From Prunella strophiata (Eukaryota; Chordata; Aves; Passeriformes; Prunellidae): DNA of 64,000 nucleotides. Made by a program: the position numbers and the translations under genes. The first letter of the stretch is position 1, and the number at the start of each line of letters is the position of its first letter. The notes beneath the pieces were generated by a model. It searched no databases and was not told where the DNA came from. It worked only from the letters and a program-made list of their open reading frames with translations. The stretch lies in contig JAZBQD010000014.1 of assembly GCA_036583965.1 (NCBI GenBank), positions 54,441,626-54,505,625 on the forward strand, in the 5' to 3' direction. Shown piece by piece: positions 22,213 to 36,765 of this stretch.

Positions 22213-25200
22213 GTGGTGGTTTTCAACATGAATTTGGGGTTTTTTTATAATTTATATTTATGTGTCTGTGACATGGTGAGCAATGGGGGTCTATGAATTA
22301 ACTGTGAACCATATGGACAAATTGTATTCTGATGGCTTTACTGTTTTTTTTTTCATTTCTGTATACTAGAAGAAATAGTGAAAATTATCAAAACAATGTT
22401 GCAAAGGCAAATAGAGGCACTTTTGCAATTTCTGAAAATTGAGAAGCTCCAAATAATCTGCTGCCAGCTTTGATTAGTCTGTTGCACACTCAATAATTTA
22501 ATTACTCTCATCTTTCATTGACTGTGTTTTATCTGTACTTAGCTGTGTCAGTGTGGCTTGGTCCAGAGCAATGAGCATTTGCTGTCATTGATAAAAAGGT
22601 ATTCATCAATTCTTGAAAGGAGAGGAGGGGTACACAGTAAAGAACAAACATTTGCTTCAACACTTACAAACAAGAAGCACTTGATATGAATTAGTTTATA
22701 AGAATTCACAGTGGTTTTCTATAATGTGGTTTGAAAATGAATATTTTTACAAAATTGACACTATTTATTACATGAACAAAACTATGTTTAAATTATGCCT
22801 ATAACATCCAGAGAGAGGTCTGTTCTGACACAGTGTTTGCTCTCATTTTCCAATCTCAGTAAAATTTATTGTAAAGTCAAATGTTTCTGATATCTTCATG
22901 TGAGAGGAAATGAGTGTCAAGGTTACAGAGAGCAGCAGTAACTCAATATTCAGGGGTTTTGTTTGTTCATTGTATTGTTTGAGTCATATTGTTTCATCCA
23001 AGGTAAAAGAAATGGGCTGGAAACGTGCAACACATTGCAAAGAAATAGCAAGTATGATGGAGATTATACTTAAGACAGTACACTTTTCCTTTCATTTTTT
23101 CATTTAGTCCTTATTTTATGGTCCTAGAAAGACCAGTCATGACCATACTTGCCTGCCATGCCCTCCCTTTTTTCCCTCCCTTTCCTTACCACACCATCTG
23201 GTTTAATTTAAACTTTTCTGGATGGTGTTATATGTCTGGAACAGATTCTCTTTGTCAGTCTAATATAGCTTCCCCAGTTTCTCAAGTTTCTTATTAAATT
23301 ACTTTTAAAAATAAGATTCCTTTCAGCTCTTTCACTGTCTCCCTTAGTAAAATCAACAGGGAGATAGCTCAAATTCATTAGTGTTAAAACATAAACTGAT
23401 AAGACTCATAAGTACTCTTGTCTATTGAATGCAGCTGTCTCATAATACCATGAAGATTTTGTGTGTTTTGTCCAAAGGAAAGTCTTCATCATTGTGATAT
23501 GAAATGCAATTCTCTTCAAAACAATTCAGTAAATTGTTATTCAGTGGAAAGGTGTGATGGGTTTGATTCTTCACATGAGAAATTCAGTGGAGCAGACTGC
23601 AGATGACATTTCCCTGCTATCATTCAATGATGAATTCAATGAAATTCTTGGCTCAAAGGACTTTGCCACAGAGTCAGGGGCCAAGTTTATTTGTCTAAGG
23701 GATCAGGAAGTTTGTCTTAATACATATTGAAGAAACAGTCTACTGAAGTGATGCACATAATAGAGCATTTCTGGAGAGAGCATTGTGCAAAAGTTATTAA
23801 AATTTAAATCAAAACAATTATCTCTTCATAAAGTAGATAAACAGATATTTAATATACTATTGTAGAAGACACAATTATGTATTTAACTTGTGTACTGAAG
23901 TCTTTAAAGCAATCCAATATTAGATCAAATTAAGCAGTTAGTTAAACATTTAGATTAATAACACTTATATTCATTATGAGGTACTTCTGTGGTCTGGGCC
24001 TGCAGTTTTTAGATATATTTTTATTTATTATACTCTGCTATTTAGTGTCTTCTAATGAAATATGAAGTTATTTCATTTTATGTAAGTAGTGTTTCTTCAT
24101 GATGCTGCTCAAGATAATTTTTTTGTGGAACAAGATGTATACTTCATGTTTCTGTTACTTAAATGCAACTTAGAGACATGACTCCAAGAGAAATTCTTTT
24201 GTGTTTTTCAACTGAAACACAATAACTACATTGCTCAGAAGTTTGCCTTTAAGAGCATGGATCATTCACTGGGCTTTTAGTGATCTATTTATACAGTTAG
24301 AATATGAACACAGAATTGTGAATTTGGGACAATACAATTCATGTGATGTGTTATTACCATTGCAAGAATACAAAATAGGAAGAAAAATGCTTATCCTATA
24401 GTTTAAATGTTGAGATGAGCCTCTTTTTCTGTATTTAGACACCCAAATTAATGCAAGCAAGAGCATCAGTTTAGAAAAATCACTCTGATTCACTTTCTGG
24501 ATTTTCCTTACAGGAAATCCAGATTTTCAAAACAGGTTTTTCTCAAAGCCTCAGGAACTAGTTATCTAGTTATTTTTTTTTCTTTATTCACAATGAAATT
24601 GATGCCAGTACTTAACACTTTCTTTTGTACTTGAATCCATTGCACAGCATCATATTAACAGGGCTTTTTCTTTCTTGCTGATTATTTAAGATTTTGAAAT
24701 ACTTCTGCTTTTTTTTTTTTTTTTATTCCTTTTAGTTTAAAAAAACCCCAGAAATCCTATTTCATCAAATTGAAATATCTTCAAGTAGTAAACTGGGCCC
24801 AAGGTCTTATGAAATGGAATTCTTTGATCAAATATACATTTTAATGCTGTTTGGATTTTGATTAAAAAAAAAAAATATAGTTGAAATTCAATGACAGCTT
24901 CATAAAGTATATGTATTCCAAACCTCAAATGACAGTTTATAGTATATGTAACAATTAATGGATTGTTATCCAGGAAAGGCAAAGATGGAAGATAGAAACT
25001 ATGAATGACAACCTTTGTTATGCTCCTAAGATGATTTCTGTAGTAAAATGACTACAGATATATGAAGAAAAAGTTGCTCTAGAAGAAAATGGACCAAGAG
25101 TGGTTTCTTTAAAAAAAATTTGTTGGGATTTTAAGGTCATTTCTACAGTGAAAATTACTTTGGAGCTGTCAGAGTAATACTGGAGCCTATGTTAAGGGAC

Positions 25201-26681
25201 AATTGACAGGAATCTCAATTGTTATTTGGATAAAGCTGGTTCAAAGGTCCTAATTTGCTACATATGATAGTAATTTTTTCTAGGGCTAGAGTAAGATTTT
25301 TTTCTGTGTGAGGAAGGTGCAAATGGATCTAGGACATCAATAGCATTTGGGTCACTGACATTGTTTATACAATTCAAGGTTTTGAAAGAAAATATAGCAG
25401 GTTCAAAAGCAGTAGCTATCTTTGAAGTTTGAAAGCAATGTCTTCCCATAGGAGTATGAAAAATACGTCAAGTAATTAATGTTGTATGATATAAAAGCTT
25501 TACACAACTATAAAAGGAATTCTGCTGTATTTAACACATTATGGCACAATAATTTACTTTTTACAGATTCTGTACAGTTATTTAAGGGCATGGAATATTT
25601 TAATATTTTTCTACAGTTTTTAAGAAACTTCTATAAAAACACATTGCAAAGGTGTGCTGAGATATGAATCGCTCAATAACCTCAGTGTTTACAGGACTTC
25701 TCTCAATTACTCAATAGTCATAAAATTTAAATCTTTGATGGAACAGATTAAGAAAGGACCACTCTTCAACATTGTACACACTGGTGATTAGAAATTCCCA
25801 CAAAACTGCATGTGATCTGTGTTCAAAGCCTTTCATTTAGGGAAAGAGTAATTTTGTGTATCAGCTCTGAAAATTTTGTCTACCATGTGAAATAATTGGC
25901 TCAGATTTAGGGCAATAAAAAAAGGAAGTATCAGGACTCAATTCTGCATGGAGGGTGTGGAATTTTCTGGACCACAGTGTAAACTTAAGTACATTAGAAA
26001 ATTGAGGAACGGGTCCTATACTTGAATCATCATTTCCAAATTTGTGGTTTAGGGAGATTTCTGTCCTAAGTGTGGAACTGCTGTGTAGAGGCCCTCTCTA
26101 GGTGCCTTGAACCTGGTGCTCACTTCCAGGTGATTTTCCTAAAGGCCTTTTTGCTGTTCTACCTAAGAGTCAAGCACTGGGATGGCTATGGGTGAAATCT
26201 GAGTGTCACTGGAAGCTCTAGCATATTTCTTTAATCTCGGTTGGGATTTTTGACTGAGAGAAAAAGGATGATATATAGACAATTTTAGAACCGAATAATT
26301 ACTGATAGTACTTCCACCTCTCTATCTCTTCACTAAAATTTTGGGTCTCTGTGAAGCACAGTGTAATTAGTTTCTACTGGAGAATTTTTTTTTTTAATTT
26401 AATAAATCCAATACATAATAAAATTCAGGGGAACTTTGCCCTCATTTCAATTATTACTTCAAAGAAGAAACTAGGAATTTTACATTTTTTATCTAAGATG
26501 AATTTTCAAAGTAGCTATTGAAAGAAAATTACACAAGTATTTCACCAAAATGCATACCAAATGATATTTCAAAGACATATGCTGTTGTGTTACCATAGAT
26601 ATGCAATTAGTGCAAAATAGACATATGATTAAGATGTACTTTTATTTATATAAAATTTTCAGTCTATGAATTTTAGATTAT
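22213..26681. other. Unique AT-rich DNA, no gene recognised
   Basis: No gene, RNA or transposon seen. Short homopolymer runs occur near 24709-24724 (T) and 24865-24876 (A). All open frames are under 85 codons, with no recognised motif. Confidence 0.5.
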
Positions 26682-26920
26682 AAACTGAGAGTAGGTTTAG
26701 ATTGGGTATTAGGTAGATATTTCTGATTGTCAGGGTGGTGAGACAGTGAAACAGATTGCCCAAAGATCCTGACACCTCATCCATGGAACAGTTTAAAGCC
26801 AGGTTAGATGGAATTCTTAGGAACCTTGTCTAGTTAAAAGTGTTCCTGCCCATGGCAGGGAGATTAAAATTAATCTAGTTCCAATGTCCCTTCCAACACA
26901 AGCCATTCTATGATTCTATG
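26682..26920 (+). mobile_element. CR1 LINE 3' tail, sense orientation
   Basis: It begins AAACTGAGAGTAGGTTTAGA, matching the CR1 block ahead of 'GAAATTCTTCACTGTGAGGG'. It continues through 'GGTGGTGAGACAGTG', 'GTTCCTGCCCATGGCAGGGAG' and 'GTCCCTTCCAACACAAGCC', and ends in two exact ATTCTATG octamers (26905-26912, 26913-26920). The octamer repeat is the usual CR1 3' terminus. No coding part remains. Confidence 0.88.
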
Positions 26921-29900
26921 TTCCTGGTTTATATCTGAATTCAAGTTCTTCATTATCTCAAACTCTGTTTCATCAGCTGGCAAAGAATAAAAATTCCATG
27001 ATAATTGCCCACTCAGTTTCATTGTATTGTCAAAGGTTCTGTGGACAGTTGTCAAATATAACCAAAACATTACACATCAGTTTTAGATATAATGCCAGTC
27101 ATTGCACAGCTTCTGTTCAGCTTTCAGGCTTTGAGCAAATGAACAAAAAGTCACATTTTTATTCATTATTTCCACCTAATCTTAGTTGGAGGGGAGAAAA
27201 AAAAAAAAAGCTCTCTACTGAGTTTACTATGATAATCTTGGTTATTTAGCTAATGTTCATAATCTCCACAGCTTTCTTTGCAGCTGTCAAAATGGACAAG
27301 CCCTGATTTTCCGTTGTTCAAGTAACAGTATTTCATCTGAAAGATGATTCATAAAATACTTTTCCCTCTTAGTTTTAATAGTAGCCAGCATGAAAAGCAT
27401 AGAAGAATGGAATGCCTTTCACCAGTAGCAAACTCAGGGGGAAAACAAGTGACTAAAATTTATTGGATAGTTTCAACCAGATGAAAAAGTTTAAGAATTG
27501 TAGAAGATTATGAATTTTTTAATATAAATGAAAATTCAAGTTTTATTGGGAACAAACAAGCAGGATTCTAGGATTTTTATTTCAGAATTATTGTTCTTCA
27601 ATGGTTTAAAGTAATTTAGAGTGTGACATGTTCCTGCTGTAATTGTGGGAATTGTATTATGTTACAATGGATATTTTAAGCTACGTGAAGTTTTTGGGTT
27701 TTCCATAGGATAAAAAAAAAAAAAAAAAAAAAAAAAAAGAGATAATTTTCAAATGTAATTTTCAAGTTTCCTGAAAGTAGCATAGAAAAGGTGCTTCCCG
27801 CTTCAGCCATCCATGAGGGAAAAGCAAAATTGCTGTTCAGCCCAGAAATTCCTTAAACCCAATGATATTTTCCTATACATCTCTGCACGTCACACAAACT
27901 GTCATTTTCTTGTAAACATAATAATTTCTTGTTCACATGTTAGGTGAAAATTGATGTGCATTTATAGTATGTAAAGCAAAAAGGTAAGGGGTTTGATTAT
28001 TTCAGTATTTTGTAGCAATGGACTGCCACTCACTTGAAAAAATGATTCCTCATTTTTGAGGAATTGCCTCAGACAAAACAGATTTCTGTGACCTTTTATC
28101 TGCTAGAAAGTGTAAGTAATAATTCATTATAGGTGTCATCTTGTCCTAATTTCTCTTAAACACTCTTTAATGATGGGCTAAACTTTAACAGAGGAATCTC
28201 TTATTTTCATGGATGAAATACTCTGAAGCTACATTTGCCACAGGCTATTGATTTATGGCATGTGGCAAGTACAATATGGAACACTATTATGTAGTTAGGA
28301 CAATAGATCCAATTCTTTGGGACTTACTGACCTGGCCAGTACTTCATTTAATATTTAAACTGAGTTGCTTTGGTATCTTATTCATGAATTTTGAAGAGGT
28401 TCTCTCAGGGTTTTTACTGCTTGTGAAAATCTCATGAATTCACTTGAAAGAAGTGCTAAGAGGCAAAAAAGCGTGCCCAGTTCTTGGAGGGGAATCAATG
28501 TCATTTTGAATACACCCATTTGAAAGAGGTAGTATTAATATTTTGACTTTTTTAGTGTTTTAGACAGTCATACTTCATCTTTGTGAGTGGCAATGATTAG
28601 TTCAGCATCTGTAGGTTTTTTTCCCTTACACAACCATATTTATAGGAACCCTTCACAAACAGTAGAGAGGAATCAGGAAAATGACCTCAAGATCAGCTGT
28701 CAGACTGCAGTTTTGCTTTGAGGACTTAGTTTATGCAAACATCAGAGCTTCTTCCATGTTTACTGAAGCTTGGCATCATCCACATCAAAAAGACTCTCTT
28801 TGAAAGTAAAGTGTATAGTTCACTAATTGCCTGTTCTATTAATTTATGTATGGTTTGACAGTGACCCAAGATGCTTCTTGTTTATATAACCATTGTCAAC
28901 AAAGCTGAGTTTATGCCCATGGCATTACCTATGCAAGTTCACAGCTTTCATATTTTGCCTTCAAGTGAGATTTCTGAGACACCTTTTCCCCTGTACTAAA
29001 TAAACAATCCTTTCAGAATAAGAAATAAGATCACTTGCTCTTAACAGCTTGTCCTGAAGAAATGACAGAAATATGAATGTCTTATGATGCCCCAAGATAA
29101 GCACTACCCAAAAAAAAAGTAATTCATATTTTATAATCTGAGTAAGACATAATGAATTCACCTGATTTAAAAAATGTCAAATGCACTTTTACTATTAAAA
29201 TAAGTAGTTAAGAAGCTGAATACAAGTTATGAATGATGAGGTGCTGTTTTCTTATGAAACTGAGTATAAGGACACCAATACTTTTTTTTTTTTTACTCTA
29301 GTATTGTAGACCAGTGTGTGGGCAGAACAAATTCATGATTTCCTTGTAAGTCAAGATGAGAAAGTAAAGTGTTTTTTCCCCTGTTCAGATAAGATCAGGA
29401 GTAATGGCTTTTACAGCTGACTGCTTCTCCAAATTCATAGACCTGACATTTGAATTTCATATTGACAATAAGTTACAGAACAATAAACCATTATACACTG
29501 TGATACATACCAAATGGCTTATGAGATTTTGATTCAATAAAACAATTCCATGAAAGCAAGTAAACACAGAACATATTAACCTGTATTTTCAAGACATAGA
29601 TGGTACACTTGATATTTGTCTGACAACTTTAAATGTTAAAATAATTAATTTATTTATCTTTTATGAAATAGAAATCTATGTAGCACTAAACTGAAGATTC
29701 AGCTTATAAAAGCTAATATGGAAAATTTTATAAAATGCAAGATGGACTCTGATTTACTAACAGATCTCTTATTTGCAACTATAGGTACCACTACAGGATC
29801 ATAATGTAGGAAACAAAATTTCTATCACATTCTAAAAAAAAAAAAAAATGAAGAAAAATATGGTTGTTAGAAGACATGAAAGAAAAGACTGAGGAAGGTC

Positions 29901-30215
29901 AAAAAGGGAATTATAACCCACACTGGCTATTGTATGGCTTTTGTGAAACTGGTTTCCCTCAGATATTAGAGTAACACTTAATACTGGTAGAAAATGTTGA
30001 GAGCTGTTCAGAGGTGAAGCGAAGCACATCAATTTGATTGAAGCTCAATGTTTGGAGACAATGAAGAATTATCGACCCCAACATACAAAAACCCAGTTCT
30101 TTTGAAAGTAGGTACACTGAGTGCTGAGAATTGCAGCTTATTCAGCCTGTGCTACTGGTATATGTCAAAATTACACAGTCCCAGGGAGAAATGGAAGCAG
30201 TTTTGACTGTTCCAT
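26921..30215. other. Unique AT-rich DNA with a 27-A run, no gene recognised
   Basis: The only notable structure is an A homopolymer at 27712-27738. Smaller A or T runs lie near 29280-29293 and 29835-29848. No coding region is recognised. Confidence 0.5.
27712..27738 (+). repeat. Poly(A) tract, 27 A
   Basis: Twenty-seven consecutive A. Nothing upstream resembles a processed gene copy or a SINE, so I do not call it a retroposon tail. Confidence 0.95.
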
Positions 30216-30308
30216 ACTAAGAACAAAAAACCAACCAAACCAAACCCCACTAAATTAAACAAATGTCAACAAATCCCCCCAAAACCCACACAACCCTCAA
30301 AAAACTAA
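30216..30308 (+). repeat. A/C-rich low-complexity tract
   Basis: About 90 bases almost free of G, made of AACCAACCAAACC-, ACAAATCCCCCC- and AAAACCCACACAACCC-like stretches. It is not a regular tandem repeat. Confidence 0.75.
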
Positions 30309-33300
30309 AACTATAAAGCTTTTACCAAAGCCATTGCACTACTCTGTAGTACAGAGTCCTTTCAAAACCATTTGTACTTGACTCTTATAATTTCTTTCCA
30401 TTGCTGATATTTCTTTAGAGTTATTTAAGTCCTTACTGCCTACAGAGATTATGAATGTGATTGGGAAAAAAAAAAAATGACAGTAGAATGTGGGATTTGG
30501 GTCTATTTTTTCTGATTTAATCAAGCACAGGCCTGAAGTAGTTATTAGCACAGACAAAATAAATTTAAAGATAGCACATTTTCCTGCAAATTAAAGCTTA
30601 AAAAGTACATATTTTCAAGTGCTACTACTGTGGAAAACTAGAGTTTACAACAGAGAAAATGCAAGATATTCCCCTTCATTATCAGTTACAAATTCTGCTG
30701 TCAGTTCAAACCACAGGAAATTAATGGTTGCCATTAACAACACAGATAAAGCCACTAGTTATACCAGCAAGTTCCAAAATGTTACCTTGCTGTAAAAAGT
30801 CCATACCTTTTTACAAGTTCTGCTCTTAGCAGTACAGACTGCATCCTCCTTCTTCACCACAGCACCACTAACTGAAGTCTGTCTCTTTCTGTCTTCCTGC
30901 TCCCTCCTCTTATATTACTCAAATTCATTGGGGGTACCTGTGTCCTATTAAGGGCACCCCTGTTCTAAATCTTAGTAATCAGACCAGCTGCAACTCTTTA
31001 GGGGGTAAAGTTACCTCCCCTAAATGGATCATAGCAAAATGGCCAAAAAGTTGTTGGTTTAGAATTGTCTGTTTCTGCTTAATGATGTGGGGTGGTTAAT
31101 AAAGGTAAGAATGATACCAAAATTAAAATTTTGTATAAAATACCTGTAAGTAATGCTTATCTGGTTGCTGATACCAGGCTAAAGTATTTTGATTCTTATT
31201 TTGATTATTATCTTGCAATTTCACGGGTGAATTGCTGAAAACTAAAGTAGGGAAATTACATGCTTCAAATTGTCTTTGTGAATATTTTTTACTGACTTTT
31301 CATTGGCTACTTGGAGGGAAATCCAAATATGACAAAGTAAATATTTTTTATTAGTCACTTTTCTGGGCTAAATGTCTTTATTAATTAATCATCTTAATAA
31401 ACAGTTTTTATTCCTGGTAGTGCTGGATCTTAATCATAGCACTAATTTTTTCAATGGTTTGATATACTGCGGCTCTAATGTAATTCTTAACTTCTGCCCT
31501 TAGTGACAAACACCAAAGAAAATAATGTTGAACATCAATAAAAAACCCAAATCCCTTTCCCTATTGGTAGAACACTGACACACATGTCTAATCTCACTTG
31601 TATTTACAACTCTACTAAATATAGACATATTGAATAAGTGGGAAAACTTATCTCATTATGATCTCTGCATATTTAGAAGGGGACAAATATAAGAGAGCTG
31701 CCTTATGTACAGCAGTTAGAAATATTTCAAAGCTTTTGGGCTATGGTAACTAGAAAGGAAGATGTCTTTACAGGCCACAACCACTTCAGTATTTCTGTCT
31801 ATAACAATGAAAATAAGGAGGCTGGAAGCCTTTGTAAAGCCCAGAAGTTATGCAGCTTGACTGAGTGGAAACCCTACGAGTTTGTATCATGCCAGAACAC
31901 TTCAGTGTCTGTGAAGGTGTTTGATAAATATTTAAGAATGAGACATTACCACACTCCTCCTCTTCCAAGTTTACTCAGACATGACGCACAGTGAGGATAG
32001 CATTCCCTGTTTCTGGGGGTACTTTCAACTTGCTGTGGTTTTACTTGAGAATATGTATTATTTTCCAAATATTCTCTTCAGCAAGCTATTCTAAAATATT
32101 CACATGCAAAAGACAGAAAAAGGTTTTAAAAGTAATGAACATGTATTATAGTGTATACATTCATCTTCTAACTTAGTTTTTTTATTCTTAGTATGCTACA
32201 ATGGGGTAGAAATGCATAAAATATGCACACTTATGCAGTATAATTTTATATTAGAAAGTTTATTGATAACTGTTATGTTGTCTCAGATTTTAAAAGTCAC
32301 TCTCAGGATCTTTTTCTGCTTTGACACAAGGATACTATGAAGTTAATTGGCAATAGAAAGAAATCTTACAAAATCCAAATATCATTTTATCATTGAAACA
32401 AAAATGACTTCAGCATGACCCTGTAAAGGAGTGTATTGATTTTCAACTTCTATTATTACTGTGCTTTACCTACCTATGATTCCAGGTCAGCTCAATTTTC
32501 AGAAAGGTCTGAAGTCAAATACAGATTTACTCTTCCCACAATAGCAAAAAAAGAAGGCTTAGGTGTGTACACACAAAGACTTAATACAGGGAAGAAATTA
32601 TTATGCCACCATTTCTATTTTTTCTTTTCTTCTTTTGGCATAATTTTATTGATTATTATAGGAGAAAACTAGAGGAGCAGAAACAGGGAAAAGCACAAGA
32701 TCCATGGATCTGTACAGATTTGTAACTTTGTAGAGTATCCTTTAACCTCCATAGGTGCTTAATAGGATACCAGCAGAAATATGAAAAATGGTATTTAATA
32801 AAGGAGAAGTGGAAAACACAGATTTTACTAATTTCCAGAAACTTATGATTGCATTGCCATCTCAGCGTTTATTTTATAATTCTGATTATACTGAAGATGT
32901 TACTGTGCTACATTAGAACCTAGACACCTCAATTATGGTCAGGTTCCCACTAGGCTAAATGTCAATACACAAATTTGAAGATATTAACATAGGATGGGAC
33001 AAAGAACATATTCAATATTTACAGTTTACAAAGTAGAAGTTACTGGGAAGTTCTAATAATTCCCTGAAAGGTAGGCCTGAAAACACTTCAACAACAAGTC
33101 AACAAAGGACTTGAACAACACAACAGGTTTGACAGCCTTTATTAATAAATAAGAAGTCTATTTCATGTAAAAAAAATTCTTTGTTTGATATCAACATAGC
33201 CAGGTGAATCTGTCATGTTGGAAATTGCTAAGCATTTTTTTCACTCTCTCTTAATTTCAAAGTATACCAATAATTTTTCCTTGCATCCAGAAATGTAGGA

Positions 33301-36300
33301 TTGTGCTGAGGCTGAGGTTAAATACAATTCATTTAATCCTACAAATAAAGAGTTTACAAAATTTGAAGATATGAAAATTACTGTCCTTTGAAAGTTCTTA
33401 TTTTATTGTAGTAACCATATGGGTAATCCAAGCAAAGGATTACTGTCAGAAGTGAACATGTGTGAACAATTATCAGTGATGCCAACAAGGGATTTGTGAT
33501 GTAGCTATAAATTAATTTTTCATATGCCTCATTGCATATGAGTAGAGGTGGTAAGAAGATTCCCCATGGAATATCACAGTCTGTCTCATGTCCATGGACA
33601 GGGATTGCACACAGGCTATGTTCTCCTTCTCCTGTCAGAACAGCATCTAACCTAAAAGGAAGTCACAAGTCAGTAAACATATCAAATCCTTTAGGATTAG
33701 CACATAGGTAAAAATTCTGTGGTAACTCTAAGGGAATACATTTCACTGTCCTGGATATTCCCCTAGAGCAGAGCCTGTGAATGCTTCTCTACAGTTCCAT
33801 TTTTCACATCAGATCCCTAAAAACTTGTGGAAAATTCCATGTGATTTTCAGCTGACTATAATGAGCTCAGCTTTACATCTGTAATTGGTGCTCCACATAG
33901 ACAAGTTCAGTTTAGGGATGTGCAGGGGTCTGATTCAGGGCTGAGTCTTCCTGAGGTGTCAGCTGCTGCATCACTTGTGCCACTGCATGAGAAGGTGAAA
34001 CACCCCTCCAGCACTGACCTTTCATCAGTTTGTGAGATGTAACAGCCAGAGCTGGCAGCCTGCTATCCTTATTAGAAAATGTCAATACATACCTTGCTGT
34101 TAGATTCAGAGTCTATTTGTACAACCTTTAATCAATATTAGACATGACATAGGTCAATGCAGTATCTTTGGCACCCAGATTCAAAAGCTTTACTTCAAAA
34201 ACTTTACAACACAAATCATACGTCTAAATGTTTATCATTCCAAACATGAGGCAACCATGCTTTGAAAATGTCAGAAGGATCTATATCTTGTTTGCTTTCT
34301 TTCTATCTGTGAAAGTTCTAGCTGCAATGATTTCTCATGGATGAACACAGCTATTATGTTTTAAGAAATATTTTTTGATGTTGGTCTGTTACTTACATCC
34401 CTATAAAACTCATAAATAAAAATATATTAGTTCCTGAAATAGGCTATTTCTGATGAGCCTATTAATCTGGAGAGCCAGATAATTCAGGTTTTACAGACAT
34501 TATGTAAAATTATCATGACACCATCTATAGAGAAAAAGTCCTTCCACTTCAAATATACATCTTTTACTAAAATTCAGGTACTTATATTGCAGGCAATATA
34601 TAGATTTTTTCAAGTATTTAAGAAATGAAATTGTCCCTTAATATTGAAGAAATTAGAAGGTTTGAGTGCAGTCATTACAATGAGAAAGAGAATGTTGTGT
34701 TAACATGCCTCTATGAAAAGTTCATTGCTTGTTTATTATTGGTTTTTTCACAAATCTGTCCATATAATGAGGGACATTTATGTGTACAATTGTCTTGAGA
34801 ACTGGTTCATATGATGAAGTGCATTAGTATGTAAAAGGAAAAAAAGATAACTATTTACTTATCTTTATTAAAATAGAAAAAAATGTTTGAATCAAGGGCA
34901 TCATTAAAAAGATTACTTCTTCAGGACTATAACTTGGCTGTAGTTGCTGTGGCAGTCAGAAACAGAAGTGGAATTTGTGGGTGTGACATCTGATCTCATG
35001 TGTGTTCAATGTTAAATGTTCAATTCTTCGATGTGTGTGCTCTTTAGGGAGTATAATCAGTATCAAAGCCACTGTGAAGACTGCAGTATTAAAGAAGGAT
35101 TTCAAATATTTGTTTAGAACATTTTCCTATGGTCTAACCACTGAGATTTGCTATAAATTGTTTTATTTGTTATGCTTGTTGTGACTGTTCTTTTACTGGT
35201 CATACTGCACATGTAAGGGAGAGTAGCACACCTTTGAGGAAGGAGAACTGGCAAAAAAGACATGGGAAAGCTGTGGGAGAGAGATGATGTGATTAATCTC
35301 TTCTGACTAGGCATCTACAATGTGGTTGTCTGCTTTTGAGCGTTTTTCAGTGGAGAAAAAGGGATACTCTCAAGATGTAGCTCATCTGACTTATTTATGA
35401 TAGCTCTTTTAGGATAAAATAGATTGTTCCTCAAAAGAGCCTGTGTCTCCCTACCAACTGTGGAAGAGAGCTAGACAGTTATTTCAAAAGCATAGATCTA
35501 TATTATAGATGCTTATGTTTTGTGAGATGAATCCTACTGATTGCCTGTAGTGAATGGAAAGAATGAGTAATTTATTTTATTCTAATAAAAGTGTGCTCAG
35601 TGTTAGAGCAAAATGCTTATGGTAATCCAGATTGAATATTTTTGCAATGTTAAATGTAATGGAAGAAAAGCAGTGTAATACAAAATATAATATTAAGCTG
35701 GTGTAATATTAAGCATGCAATCGGTCCTACTCAAAACAACAATGCAACCAATGTCATGTGTCTGAGAGGATTGTTTTGTGTGCCACCCACACGGGAGTTT
35801 TTACAGTTGCAGAAATGAGGATTCAAAAGGAAGGGAGGGGGGAACTGTAAGGGATGAAAGTCCAGTGTGTATCACACACTACAGTGGTGTGGGAGCATGT
35901 CTTGCTTCAGAGTTCAATGCAGCATGGCCCAGACACTGCAGACACAGTTATCCTGTGCTAAGTGCCAGCCAGGTGACAGGCAGCTCGTGCCACATCAGGC
36001 ATTGGCTTGTTCCCACAGCTCTGACTGTAACAAGTAGAGTCAGCACTTACCACTGCACTCCAGGCACGTGCCAGTCCTGGCTGTGGTTAGGGCAGAGATC
36101 TCCAAACTCTATGAATATAGTCAGAAAGTAGCAAAAAATGGCTGTGATGCCCCTTCCCTCTGCAGTGCTACAAGGTGGACTGTAATTTGTGAGGAAGACC
36201 AAAGTCCTAAACATCAATGACATAGCCAGACAGAAATGTTAAAAATCCCTGACTTATGTAAAACTCTATAAAAGCAGTTTTGTAATACTTTATTTCTAGT

Positions 36301-36628
36301 ATAAATGCATGTCAGTATTAGGAAACTGAAATTTTGCAGACTGGAAGATTTAGGCAGTGAAATTATATAAATCTCCTCAAGTTCAGATATGTGTGAGAAA
36401 ATTAGATGTGATTCAAAGTTCATTCTTACACATTTCTGCATTTTGAGTGAATCTTGTTAACTCAAAATAGTTCCAAATTCTTTGCACAAAAGTAAGAACA
36501 GAAGAGAGTATTTTCTACATACTTAACGATATAGAGACTTTTATCATTGCATATACTATATACATATATATATCATAGATGTGAAATATATGCTATAATT
36601 GTTTATATATAGATAGGTGTTTGAATGT
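30309..36628. other. Mostly unique AT-rich DNA; GC-richer block near its right end
   Basis: No gene is recognised. A plus-strand frame at 31743-31994 (83 codons) has no visible family match. The block 35778-36131 is described separately. AT-rich alternating sequence (TATACATATATATATCATAG) lies near 36551-36577. Confidence 0.5.
35778..36131. other. GC-richer, cysteine-coding block of unknown nature
   Basis: This roughly 350-bp stretch is visibly richer in G+C than its flanks. It stays open on the plus strand for 117 codons from a GTG, with many Cys, Ser and His codons and no ATG near the start. On the minus strand the same block has a consensus-like donor (AGTG/GTAAGT) bounding a 58-nt segment at 36051-36108, with an acceptor-like CTATATTCATAG. 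Both cannot be assumed real. No family is recognised. It may be a conserved non-coding element, a non-coding RNA exon or an old repeat. Confidence 0.25.
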
Positions 36629-36765
36629 ATCTCTCTGAAGATATTCAAAACCCAGCTGGATGCAGTCCTACACAACTTGTTCTAGTTAACCCTGTCCCAA
36701 GCAGGAGGGTTGCTGCTGATGACCTTGAGAGGTCCCTTCCAACATAAACAATTCTGTAATTATAT
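36629..36765 (+). mobile_element. CR1 LINE 3' tail, sense orientation, short
   Basis: 'CTGAAGATATTCAAAACCCAGCTGG' and 'CTTGTTCTAGTTAACCCTG' are followed by 'GCAGGAGGGTTGCTG', 'GAGAGGTCCCTTCCAACATAAACAATTCTGTAATT'. This is the CR1 3' end of the type that reads GATATTCAAAACCC...TCTAG...GAGCAGG. The terminal octamer is decayed. Confidence 0.82.

Noticed and set aside
27712..27738. 27-A run as the tail of a processed pseudogene or SINE
   Set aside because: No coding or SINE-like sequence lies upstream, and no flanking target duplication was found.
31743..31994. 83-codon plus-strand frame with several cysteines
   Set aside because: A TTTACAG site precedes part of it, but there is no convincing donor and no recognised family.
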